Below, piece by piece: positions 17,654-26,029 of a stretch of 64,000 nucleotides of DNA. Made by a program: the position numbers and the translations under genes. The stretch is from contig SUVQ01000010.1 of the NCBI GenBank assembly GCA_015061905.1, forward strand, positions 1 to 64,000, read 5' to 3'. The notes under the pieces were generated by a model, which did not search any database, was not told the origin of the DNA, and worked only from the letters and a program-made list of their open reading frames with translations. The first letter of the stretch is position 1; each line of letters opens with the position of its first letter. This DNA comes from Verrucomicrobiota bacterium (lineage in GTDB: Bacteria; Verrucomicrobiota; Verrucomicrobiia; Opitutales; UBA953).

Positions 17654-18472
17654 ATGAAGCTGCGATTCTTCCTATTTTTCCTCGCACTTGCGGGAACGCC
17701 GTTCGGCGTTTTTGCGGATGAATGCGAGACGGTCGTTAAACGCGTTCGCGGCGAGTGGACGCTTTCGCCGGAATCGGACGAGTCGCCGAAGGAAGCTTTT
17801 TTCAAAGCTCTGAACGAGGCTCGCCGCAAAGCGGTTGCGGAAGTTTGCGGAGAGCGCGTTTCGTCCTGGGACGCGCTGATGACACACAATGAGCGGCAAA
17901 GCTACAGCGGAACAATCGTTACGAGTAGCGTCGGTATTGTCCGTAGAGTAACGGAATTGCGTCGAGGGTGGATTTTCCCCGAAAAAGGCGAGGCGCAGGC
18001 GCATGAATGCCCGAGTGTTTTTGTGGAAGCGGAAATCACCGTAAAAAAATCTGCGGAAACGCCGGATCCGTCTTTCACCGCACTTATCGAAGGCGGAAAA
18101 AATCTCTACAAAAACGGTGAGCAGGACAGGTTTTCGATTACGGTTGCACAAGATGCGTATTTGACGGTTTTTTGGCTGAATCACGATTTTCAGGCGGATG
18201 TTATTTTCCCGGCAAACCGTTGGGAAAATAATCATATTTTGCTTCAGAAAAAATCTCCGGAAATTCCGCTCGTTTTTGAAATTTCTTCTCCCCGCGCCAA
18301 GAAAGAGGCGGGAACGCTTTTCTTTGTGCTGACCAAACGGCATTATCCTTTTCTCAAATCAAACATTTCTCAAAGTCCCGAGCAAAACCGGGAACGCCTT
18401 GATGCGTGGATGGCGGCGATTCCGTTGCGGGAACGTTTTATTTACGCCATTCCGTTTACTATCGAACGATAA
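17654..18472 (+). CDS. Secreted DUF4384-domain protein
   Basis: A 272-residue protein with a signal peptide (about 22 residues, ending VFA-DE). Residues 30-130 form an LPP20/FlgT-N-like domain (EAFFKALNEARRKAVAEVCG, then VFVEAEITVKK). Residues 145-250 match the DUF4384 pattern (NGEQDRFSITVAQDAYLTVF), often found beside caspase-like or kinase domains. It starts a three-gene operon: 3 bp to the LRR-caspase gene, which overlaps the FGE gene. ATG 17654 is preferred over GTG 17648. The function is probably in envelope signalling or assembly, by inference. Confidence 0.75.
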   Translation: MKLRFFLFFLALAGTPFGVFADECETVVKRVRGEWTLSPESDESPKEAFFKALNEARRKAVAEVCGERVSSWDALMTHNERQSYSGTIVTSSVGIVRRVTELRRGWIFPEKGEAQAHECPSVFVEAEITVKKSAETPDPSFTALIEGGKNLYKNGEQDRFSITVAQDAYLTVFWLNHDFQADVIFPANRWENNHILLQKKSPEIPLVFEISSPRAKKEAGTLFFVLTKRHYPFLKSNISQSPEQNRERLDAWMAAIPLRERFIYAIPFTIER

Positions 18473-18475
18473 AAA

Positions 18476-20545
18476 ATGAAACTCGCGGCATTCTTTATCT
18501 TTTGCTTTTCCGGGGCGGTTTTTTGTGTCGCCTCGGAGGATTTTTCCCTGCGCGAGCTTGGCGACGGGAACGCGGAAATTTCCGCCTATTACGGGAACGA
18601 GAGTTCTCTTCGCGTTCCCGGCGAAATCGACGGCAAGCGCATTGTCGGCATCGGCTCCGGCGCGTTTTTCGGAAACGCTAAGCTACGGGAAATTTCGTTT
18701 TCCGAAAATCTTTCCGAAATAAAATCTGCCGCTTTCGCGCATTGTGCCGCGCTTGAGAAAATCACGTTCCCGGCGACATTGAAAAAAATCGGTGCTCGCG
18801 CATTTTTTGCCTGTGAAAAATTACCGGAACTCGTTTTGCCGGAAAACTTGGAGTTTCTCGGTGAAGAGGCATTTGCTTTTTGTTCCGCATTAGAAAAACT
18901 TTCCGCGCCTCTTCAAATCGCGGAATGCGGCGAAAATGCGTTCCCGCTCACCGCCGAGGCGTTTTTTTCGAAATCGAAATTTCCGGCTTTGGAAATCGAT
19001 GTCGAGGCGGCAAAAATTTTGGAACCTTCCGGAAATTTTGCCGTCGACGGAGGCGAAGTTTGCCGGATTTGCGTTCCCGTAAAAAACAGCGGGAACGCCG
19101 ATGCTTACGGGTGCCGGCTTAAGGCGACCTTGAAAACGCCGCTCGCCGGACTCTCGTTTTCTCCGGCTCTCGGAATTAGCAAAATTCCCGCCGGAGAGAC
19201 CGTCATCGCGGAAATTCCCGTCGCCGCTTCCCGCTTGTTGAAGCAGGGAAATGCGGAATTTCTGCTTTCTGCGGAAGAGCCGAACGGTTTCGGCTCCGAA
19301 GAAAAAATTCTTGCCGTCGAAACGCGTCCGTTTGTCGCTCCGTTAATTAAAATTGTAGATTTTTCGGTGAGCGGGCAGGGCGATTCTACGCTGAAGAAAA
19401 ACGCGCCGTTGGACTTGCAGTTTTTTCTGCAAAACACAACGCCGGGAAAAGCCGAAAACGTGGCGGTCGAAATCGAATTTCCCAAGGAAATTGTTTTGCT
19501 CGACGGGAACGTTTCGCAAACATTCGAAATGCTGAAGGGCGGCGAAGCCAAGCCGCTGGAAGTTTCTCTGCTTGTGCCGCGCCGCTATCGCGGGAACACC
19601 ATTCCCGTCCGCGTCAAAATTTCGGAAAAATACGGAGAATACGCCGAAAACTGGGAAACGGAATTGCGGCTCAATGCGACGATTGCGACCGCAAAAACGG
19701 TTTTGAAAGCTCAGAGCGACGAGCGCGAAGCGATTGAACTCGCGTCGTTTACTTCCGACGTGGATAAAAACATTCCCGTCAATCCGCAAAACGCCTCGCT
19801 CAACCGTTTTGTTGCCGTTATTGCGAATGAAAACTATCGCTTTGTTCCGCCCGTTTCCTTTGCGCTCAACGACGGAAAAGTTTTTTACGAATATTGCCGG
19901 AAAACCTTCGGCGTTCCCGAATCGCAGATAAAATTTTTCAAAAATGCAACTTCCGGCGAAATGAACGAAGCACTTTCCTGGCTGGAAGCGCGCGGAAAAC
20001 TCGAAAACGCCGAGCTCATTTTGTATTACTCCGGACACGGCGTGCCGAACGACGAAACGCGCACCGCGTATTTGCTCCCGACCGATGTTTCGCCCGCAAA
20101 TCTTGACTACGTGAAATCTCTCAACGAAATTTACACGCAACTTGCGCGTTCCCGCGCCAAACTCGTTGCCGTATTTTTGGATTCCTGCTTCAGCGGAATG
20201 CGGCGGGACAATTCGCCGGTGGTCGCCGCAAAAGCCGTTCGCCGCGCTGTTCCCGCCGGAGACATTTCCTCGCTTCCGCCGAATCTTATCGTTTTCACGG
20301 CGGCGAGCGGAGACCAAACCGCACATTTTGCAAAAGAGGAAAAACACGGGCTTTTCACCTACGCGCTTTTGAAAAAAATCAAAGAAACGCGCGGGAACCT
20401 TTCCTTCGCGGAACTTGCGGAATATTTGCACAAAGCCGTTCCCGAGCAATCGCTCAAACTCGGCGATTTCGAGCAAACGCCAAGCATTCTCTCTCACGAT
20501 GCGTTCCCGTATTGGGAAGAAAAACTTTACGCGGAAAAAGAATGA
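18476..20545 (+). CDS. Secreted LRR and caspase-like (C14) peptidase
   Basis: A 689-residue protein with a signal peptide (1-19). Residues 25-155 are BspA-type leucine-rich repeats (units of the form AFAHCAALEKITFPATLKKI). Residues 175-400 look like two CARDB-type beta-sandwich domains (VPVKNSGNADAYGC). Residues 443-680 form a caspase/metacaspase fold with the His dyad residue in LILYYSGHG (His521) and Cys in FLDSCFSG (Cys571), both intact. It is exported, unlike classic cytosolic metacaspases. The stop overlaps the next start by ATGA, so it is translated with the FGE-domain partner. Confidence 0.85.
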   Translation: MKLAAFFIFCFSGAVFCVASEDFSLRELGDGNAEISAYYGNESSLRVPGEIDGKRIVGIGSGAFFGNAKLREISFSENLSEIKSAAFAHCAALEKITFPATLKKIGARAFFACEKLPELVLPENLEFLGEEAFAFCSALEKLSAPLQIAECGENAFPLTAEAFFSKSKFPALEIDVEAAKILEPSGNFAVDGGEVCRICVPVKNSGNADAYGCRLKATLKTPLAGLSFSPALGISKIPAGETVIAEIPVAASRLLKQGNAEFLLSAEEPNGFGSEEKILAVETRPFVAPLIKIVDFSVSGQGDSTLKKNAPLDLQFFLQNTTPGKAENVAVEIEFPKEIVLLDGNVSQTFEMLKGGEAKPLEVSLLVPRRYRGNTIPVRVKISEKYGEYAENWETELRLNATIATAKTVLKAQSDEREAIELASFTSDVDKNIPVNPQNASLNRFVAVIANENYRFVPPVSFALNDGKVFYEYCRKTFGVPESQIKFFKNATSGEMNEALSWLEARGKLENAELILYYSGHGVPNDETRTAYLLPTDVSPANLDYVKSLNEIYTQLARSRAKLVAVFLDSCFSGMRRDNSPVVAAKAVRRAVPAGDISSLPPNLIVFTAASGDQTAHFAKEEKHGLFTYALLKKIKETRGNLSFAELAEYLHKAVPEQSLKLGDFEQTPSILSHDAFPYWEEKLYAEKE

Positions 20546-21570
20546 AAACGCTGATTTTGAGTTTTTGTGCGCTTTGCGTAAGCGGGCTTGCGGGCTTCGG
20601 AGCCGTTTCTCCCGAAGAAATCTCCGATTTGAAATATCGCGCCAATAAAGGCGAAACTGCCGCGCTCGTCGCGCTGGCGGAACGCTGTGAGCGCGGAGAG
20701 GGCGTTCCCGCAGATAAAACCGCCGCGCTCTGCTACTATCTTGTCGCGCTGAAAAACGACCCGGGAAACAAAAATTTGCAACAGCGCATTACCTCGCTTG
20801 GCGGCGCAAAATTTTTGCCCGGCGCGCCGGGGCGCGGCGTTTCCGGAGAAAAACACGTCGTGGACCTCGGCAACGGAATCAAAATCGCGCTCATTAAAAT
20901 TCCGGCGGGAACGTTCATGATGGGAAGCCCCAAAAGCGAGCAGGAATATTTTTCCGACGAAAAACAGACGGAGGTAAAACTGACCGAGCCGTTCGCTCTC
21001 GCCGAAACCGAAATCACGCAGGCGCAATGGTGCGCTGTCATGGGAAAAAATCCGTCATTCCACCAAGGCGAAAATTTTCCGGTCGAATGCGTAACCTGGC
21101 ACGAGGCTCTCGCATTTTGCCGCGAATTGACACGGCGGGAACGCGCATCCGGAAAACTTCCCCGCGGGATGAAATTTTCTCTTCCGACCGAAGCTCAGTG
21201 GGAATTTGCCTGCCGCGCCGACACGCAAACGCGTTTTAGCTTCGGTGATTTCGCCGACGAAATCGCGCTTTACGGGAACGCCGCGACCGGCGGCGAAACA
21301 AAACCCTGTGCCGTGAAAAGTTTTCGACCGAATTCATGGGGCTTTTTTGATATGCACGGGAACGTCTCCGAATGGTGTCTGGACTCGTATTCGCGCCAAC
21401 TTCCCGGCGGCGAGAATCCTTTGTCGCAATCCCGTTCCGCGAGCAAAATCCATCGCGGCGGGAGCTGTGATTCCGTGCCGCATGATTGCCGCTCGGCAAA
21501 TCGCGCGGGACTTCCGCCAACGTCAAAAAACCGCTATCTCGGCTTTCGCGTCGCCTTGGTGAAAGAATAA
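20542..21570 (+). CDS. Secreted Sel1-like/FGE-sulfatase-domain protein
   Basis: A 342-residue protein with a signal peptide (1-21), one or two Sel1-like helical repeats (about 28-80: KGETAALVALAERCERGEGV) and a formylglycine-generating-enzyme (SUMF1) domain from about 108 to the end (IPAGTFMMGSP, EWCLDSYSRQ, RGGSCDS, RYLGFRVAL). True FGEs need an active-site Cys pair. Here a CD in RGGSCDS lies in the late region, but I cannot confirm catalysis, and many such domains act as binding modules. It is coupled to the LRR-caspase gene by an ATGA overlap. No sulfatase gene is near. Confidence 0.82.
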   Translation: MKTLILSFCALCVSGLAGFGAVSPEEISDLKYRANKGETAALVALAERCERGEGVPADKTAALCYYLVALKNDPGNKNLQQRITSLGGAKFLPGAPGRGVSGEKHVVDLGNGIKIALIKIPAGTFMMGSPKSEQEYFSDEKQTEVKLTEPFALAETEITQAQWCAVMGKNPSFHQGENFPVECVTWHEALAFCRELTRRERASGKLPRGMKFSLPTEAQWEFACRADTQTRFSFGDFADEIALYGNAATGGETKPCAVKSFRPNSWGFFDMHGNVSEWCLDSYSRQLPGGENPLSQSRSASKIHRGGSCDSVPHDCRSANRAGLPPTSKNRYLGFRVALVKE

Positions 21571-21638
21571 GTTCCGTCGGAAACTTTGTTTTTTCTTTCG
21601 CGACAAACAAGAAAAAGGCATAATGCCCCGAAATCAGT

Positions 21639-22604
21639 ATGCGTTTTTTCTCGTTGATGCTTATGTTCCTTTGCGGGGTCGCTTTCGGCGTTCCCGCCGC
21701 CTTGGCACAAGTCGTCAATTTTGAAACGGAAATTCGCGAAAAAGGTTTCGGCAGAAACGAATCGCGGGAACGCGGTGTCGGCAGCTGGCGCAAGGGCGGC
21801 ACGCGCATCGAAATTCAGGATCGCAAACGCTATGCGTTGGTCAACGGTTCTCGGCTTTATCTCGGGCATTCGCCGAGCTACGAACACGGAAAATTTTTTG
21901 TCAAAAAACGGGACTGGGATAAGCGTTTTTCTCCGATTGCCGCTCCGCCGAAAACGAAATCTCCCCGGCGCATCGTGATTGATCCCGGACACGGCGGGCG
22001 CGACCCGGGGAAAATTAATAAGCGCGGCATGTATGAAAAAACTTATGTGCTCGATATTTCCAAGCGCGTTGCCCGGATTCTGAAAGCGCGCGGCTACACG
22101 GTGCTTCTTACGCGCGACGGGGATACAACGCTGGAGCTTCCGGAGCGACCCGCACGCGCAAATCGCTGGAATGCGGATCTGTTTGTCAGCATTCACTTAA
22201 ACTCCGCGTCCTCTTCCGCCGCGCGCGGCATCGAAACTTTTGCGCTAACGCCGGTCGGCGAAACTTCAACCGGAGACCCGGGCGGGAACGCCAAAACACA
22301 AGCGGACGACGGGAACGCGCGCGATGCGCTCAATACGCTTTTCGCCTTCAAAGTGCATTCCGCGCTCGTGGCAAAAACCGATGCGGAAGATCGCGGCGTG
22401 AAATACGCAAATTTTGCGGTTTTGCGACCGCTGAAATGCCCGGGAATATTGGTCGAGTGCGGTTTTTTGACAAACGCGTCGGATACGGCTTTAGTTTCGA
22501 CGAAAAACGGACGGGAACGCATTGCCGTCGGCATCGCAAACGGCATTGAAGCGTATGTGCGCGCCGTCGGGAGCGCGCCGCCTGCGGCAACTCGGAGGCG
22601 CTGA
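21639..22604 (+). CDS. N-acetylmuramoyl-L-alanine amidase
   Basis: A 321-residue exported amidase of the Amidase_3 family (AmiC/CwlD type) that cleaves the amide between MurNAc and the stem peptide. A signal peptide spans 1-24. The zinc-site motifs are present: VIDPGHGGRDPG near residue 113, the Glu region in MYEKTYVLD and the second His in FVSIHLNS near 186. An insertion with Gly/Thr-rich sequence occurs around 205-225, as in other members. The stop overlaps the murJ start (TGATG), pairing a wall hydrolase with a wall precursor flippase. Confidence 0.92.
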   Translation: MRFFSLMLMFLCGVAFGVPAALAQVVNFETEIREKGFGRNESRERGVGSWRKGGTRIEIQDRKRYALVNGSRLYLGHSPSYEHGKFFVKKRDWDKRFSPIAAPPKTKSPRRIVIDPGHGGRDPGKINKRGMYEKTYVLDISKRVARILKARGYTVLLTRDGDTTLELPERPARANRWNADLFVSIHLNSASSSAARGIETFALTPVGETSTGDPGGNAKTQADDGNARDALNTLFAFKVHSALVAKTDAEDRGVKYANFAVLRPLKCPGILVECGFLTNASDTALVSTKNGRERIAVGIANGIEAYVRAVGSAPPAATRRR

Positions 22605-24223
22605 TGAAAAACGGAGCTTCGTCTTATCTCTCGATGTTGGTTACGGCGGCGGGAACGTCGGGCTCGCGCCTGCTCGGACTTGTTCGCGACCAGCTGATCG
22701 CCGGATTTTTCGGTACGGGGAATTTTGCGGCGGCATTTATCATCGCGTTTCAGATTCCCAATTTGTTCCGGCGGCTTTTGGGTGAGGGCGCGCTGACATC
22801 TGCGCTCATGCCGGTAATGACGCAGGAACGGAAAGCCGGCGGGAACGCAAAGGCGTTTTCTTTTTTCAATCTCGTTATCTGCCGCGTTGCGCCGTGGATG
22901 CTGTTGATAACGGTGCTTTTCTGCATCACCGCGCTCGCCGTTGCGCTGGCTCCGGAATCGTGGGTGAGCGCGGGAGCAAAACTCATCGGTTCGGACGGCG
23001 ACATTTCGCGGCATCGCCTCGCGGCATGGCTCACTGCGCTTTGCATGCCGTATATGCCGATGATTTGCATTGCGGCGGTCTTTACGGCGGGGCTGAACAT
23101 GCTCGGAAAATTCACCGTCACGGCACTGAGTGCGGTTTGGCTGAACTTGGCGATGATTTTTTCGCTTGGCGTATTGGGATATTATTTCGGAGAAACGCCG
23201 ACGGAGCGCGTGATTTGGCTTTGCTCCGGCGCGTTACTCGGCGGTGCGCTACAACTTGGCGTTCCCGCGATCGCGCTTTGGAGAGAAGGGTGGCGGTGGA
23301 AATGGAATCGCGAGCGCACGGAAGCGTGGGCGGATTTAAAAGCAATGTTTTTGCCTGCGGTGGTCGGCGCCGGAATCAACCAAATTAACATTTTTTTCAC
23401 GCGCTTTCTGGCGTTCGCGCTCGAGGAGCAGGCGCTTTCCGTTTACTACTACGCGAATCGGATTGTCGAGATTCCGGTCGGGATTTTTACGGTTACGGTA
23501 ACAACGGTCGTTTTCCCGCTTTTGGCAAAACACGCGGCAGACGGGAACGCGCAGAAGCTCGGCGGAACGTTCGCGCACGGAATGCGCCTGATTTACGCGA
23601 TAAATATTCCTGCAACGGTCGGAATTATCGTGCTCGCGTTCCCGTTGGTAACCTTGTTTTTCGAACACGGAAATTTTACGGCGGAAGATACGGCGGCAAC
23701 CGTTCCCGTGTTGCTGATTTTCGCCTTGGCGGTGCCGTTTTATGCGGTGAGCGGGTTGGTAGGGCGCGCGCTAAATTCGCTCAAAGATACGAAATCTCAA
23801 ACGAAGATGGCGGGCGTCGCGTTCGCGCTGAATTGCGTGCTCGCTCCGACTTTGGGTTGGTTTTTCGGAGCTGTCGGCTTGGCGGCGGCGAATCTGATTT
23901 CGGCGGCGGTGCAGTGTGTTGCGCTTTATGTGATTCTGATTCGGCGGGAACGCGCTTTCCGGACGGAATCCGTTTCCGGCGCGTTTTTCAAAACCCTGTT
24001 TGCCGCTTTGCTCATGGGCGCGGGAACGTGCGGACTTTGGTTTCTTGTTTTTGAAAAAATCTTTGAAGGCGGAATGCTTTTCGGGAAAAACTCCGGAATC
24101 GTTGCCGCGCTTTTCGTCGTCGTTCCCGTCGCCGTCGCGTCCTATTTCGCGATTTTGAAAATTCTGCGCTTTCCGGAGTGCGACGAAATCCTCGCGCTCG
24201 TTTTCAAACGCTTCAAAAAATAG
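22604..24223 (+). CDS. murJ: Lipid II flippase MurJ
   Basis: MurJ (MviN), 539 residues with about 14 hydrophobic segments, moves lipid II across the inner membrane for peptidoglycan synthesis. Family motifs are clear: SGSRLLGLVRDQLIAGFFG-like sequence at 15-35, FQIPNLFRRLLGEGALTSA near 48-66, and PAVVGAGINQINIFFTRFLA near 250-270. The start overlaps the amidase stop. It converges on the motif-poor four-gene operon. Confidence 0.96.
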   Translation: MKNGASSYLSMLVTAAGTSGSRLLGLVRDQLIAGFFGTGNFAAAFIIAFQIPNLFRRLLGEGALTSALMPVMTQERKAGGNAKAFSFFNLVICRVAPWMLLITVLFCITALAVALAPESWVSAGAKLIGSDGDISRHRLAAWLTALCMPYMPMICIAAVFTAGLNMLGKFTVTALSAVWLNLAMIFSLGVLGYYFGETPTERVIWLCSGALLGGALQLGVPAIALWREGWRWKWNRERTEAWADLKAMFLPAVVGAGINQINIFFTRFLAFALEEQALSVYYYANRIVEIPVGIFTVTVTTVVFPLLAKHAADGNAQKLGGTFAHGMRLIYAINIPATVGIIVLAFPLVTLFFEHGNFTAEDTAATVPVLLIFALAVPFYAVSGLVGRALNSLKDTKSQTKMAGVAFALNCVLAPTLGWFFGAVGLAAANLISAAVQCVALYVILIRRERAFRTESVSGAFFKTLFAALLMGAGTCGLWFLVFEKIFEGGMLFGKNSGIVAALFVVVPVAVASYFAILKILRFPECDEILALVFKRFKK

Positions 24224-24237
24224 CGGGATTCCCGCGA

Positions 24238-24263
24238 GTAAAAAAATCAAGCCTGCTCGGCTT
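24238..24263 (-). terminator. Terminator of the four-gene minus-strand operon
   Basis: On the minus strand AAGCC, the loop GAGCA, GGCTT and then a T-rich run (plus strand A run 24239-24246). The hairpin overlaps the stop codon of the last gene. Confidence 0.55.
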
Positions 24264-25158
24264 AGTTTATCCGGGCGTTATCTTCTTCAAAATAGCGGAG
24301 AAGTTTTTCGGCTTTGTCCTTTTCAAGCTCAGACTCAATTAAGAGGCGAATGGTTTCTTTAGTTTTTTCGCCGTTAAATTTTTTCGTTAAAAAACCGGCA
24401 TTATTAAGAAACGAGAAAAAGACGCCCGGATCGATTGTATGGTTTTTATAAAAATCCACCATAATGCGAATTGACATCCTTCGCGCGGAATCAGCACAGC
24501 CTTGGCGTTTTTCTATTGCGAAAATTCGCTGAAGTTTTGCGTTAGTCAAAAGATAACGCTGCTTGATTTCCTGAAAGCTTTCCGCATGTCTTGATGCTCT
24601 TCGGGTTCGGGTGTATTCACCCCATGCGGCGCGTGCCGCTTGCTTCGTTTGTTTCGAAATTTTTTGGGTGCGGTCCTGCTCGTTGTTAATTTCCGCCCAT
24701 AGTAGGAATAAACATTCACAGCGTTCGGGCGGCGGGATTTGATTTTCCGGATGGCAGAGAATACCGACGAACTCCAGTTTCAAAAAGTAATCAAGCCCGG
24801 CAAGATCGGCATTCGTAAAAGGAGCGGAACTTATCGAACATTTATAAGGCGAACGCTTGCGGCTAAAAGCGATTTGGTTAAAATCGCCGCCGGAGCCGGC
24901 AATGCCGCCGGAGCCGGCAATAAGACCTCTTTTATGCGGAGGGTGCCGACGCTCGAATTCCGCTTTTTTTTCGGCTTCGATAAATCTCATATAATCTTCG
25001 GTCTCAACTTCCCTTCCAAGGAGGGCTAAAACCCGTTCTTTCCACGTTCCCGCGTTTTCATATTCGCGGGAAAGCAGATATTCCAAATCCCCGGAAGCCG
25101 CAGAAATACACGCGTTCCCGAAGAACAACAGTATAAGAATAACGAGGAGAAATTTCAT
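24262..25158 (-). CDS. Exported protein of unknown function, paralogue A
   Basis: Not recognised. 298 residues with a signal peptide (1-21; LLFFGNACISA could be a weak lipobox). It is paralogous to the upstream gene: DLEYLLSREYE matches DAQYLIDRRYE, and KLEFVGILC at 127-135 matches the same word at 122-130 there. A short repeat (AGSGGIAGSGG, residues 81-91) comes from an 18-bp DNA duplication. The rest is charged and helical. It is the last gene of a four-gene operon with sparse octamer copies. Confidence 0.65.
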   Translation of the reverse strand: MKFLLVILILLFFGNACISAASGDLEYLLSREYENAGTWKERVLALLGREVETEDYMRFIEAEKKAEFERRHPPHKRGLIAGSGGIAGSGGDFNQIAFSRKRSPYKCSISSAPFTNADLAGLDYFLKLEFVGILCHPENQIPPPERCECLFLLWAEINNEQDRTQKISKQTKQAARAAWGEYTRTRRASRHAESFQEIKQRYLLTNAKLQRIFAIEKRQGCADSARRMSIRIMVDFYKNHTIDPGVFFSFLNNAGFLTKKFNGEKTKETIRLLIESELEKDKAEKLLRYFEEDNARIN

Positions 25159-25183
25159 TCGTTTCTTTATTTAACGAGGTTTA

Positions 25184-26029
25184 CTACGGATTTTCTCCGA
25201 ATGAAGATTTGTTCTCCCACCAATATTCCACAGCACGAATAAGATATTGAACCGGACATTCGTCCATAATCCAACGAGAAAGAACGTGCTTCGGCTTGTC
25301 TGCGGCGATCAGATCTTCCATATAGCCGGTTTCGGTAAAAAAATTGAAGAGCTCTGCAAGGTCTTCCGGATAGTTTTTGAAAAAGACATATACCGTATCG
25401 TGAAAAAGAGCTTCGCGCATCGGGTCAATATTCCACATCTTCTGTTTTCGTTTAAGCAAGAGACATTGCCGATTATACTCTTTCATTCGCTCGTAAGAAG
25501 GCGCAATATTTCCGTTATCAAATTTCGAAATATATTCCCGCGCTTCTACTTCGGAGATAATCGTATCCTGCCGGATCGATTTCCAAAGCCTCGTCAAATG
25601 CCGAGTAAGCTCTTCGGGCGGAATGTCTTTGCGCATGTCGCAAAGAATGCCGACAAATTCTAATTTCGCGAGATGGTCAATAAGCGGGGTAAAGCCGTAG
25701 ATACAGAGATTTTCGAATTGTTCACGAATTTTGTAGCGAGAGGGCGGGCGCTCCACAACGGTGCGCCCGTCTCCGCCGTTTCTCGCGTTCTCATAAACCA
25801 AACCGACATATTTGATTTCGTTTTTGTCTAAAATCGCCGAGATTTGCTTTTCGATTGTCTCTTCCTGTTCGTATCTGCGGTCAATAAGATATTGAGCATC
25901 ATCTCTGACTTCACGCTTCTTTCTTCGAAAAGATTGTTGACGATGCGGCTTAGTTGATTCGTCCTCCGGAGCCGCATATAAACAGCTCCAAAGGAAAACG
26001 GCGAAAAAAAAGTAAAATAATTTTTTCAC
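25184..26029 (-). CDS. Exported protein of unknown function, paralogue B
   Basis: Not recognised. 281 residues with a signal peptide ending near AAP (1-20), then a very basic linker (28-41) and helical sequence. It shares the KLEFVGILC word, the following DIPPEE pattern (NQIPPPE in the paralogue) and the DAQYLIDRRYE region with the next gene. The start overlaps the upstream stop by 4 bp (ATGA). No octamer copy lies inside the gene, unlike most genes of its size in the window. Confidence 0.65.
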   Translation of the reverse strand: MKKLFYFFFAVFLWSCLYAAPEDESTKPHRQQSFRRKKREVRDDAQYLIDRRYEQEETIEKQISAILDKNEIKYVGLVYENARNGGDGRTVVERPPSRYKIREQFENLCIYGFTPLIDHLAKLEFVGILCDMRKDIPPEELTRHLTRLWKSIRQDTIISEVEAREYISKFDNGNIAPSYERMKEYNRQCLLLKRKQKMWNIDPMREALFHDTVYVFFKNYPEDLAELFNFFTETGYMEDLIAADKPKHVLSRWIMDECPVQYLIRAVEYWWENKSSFGENP

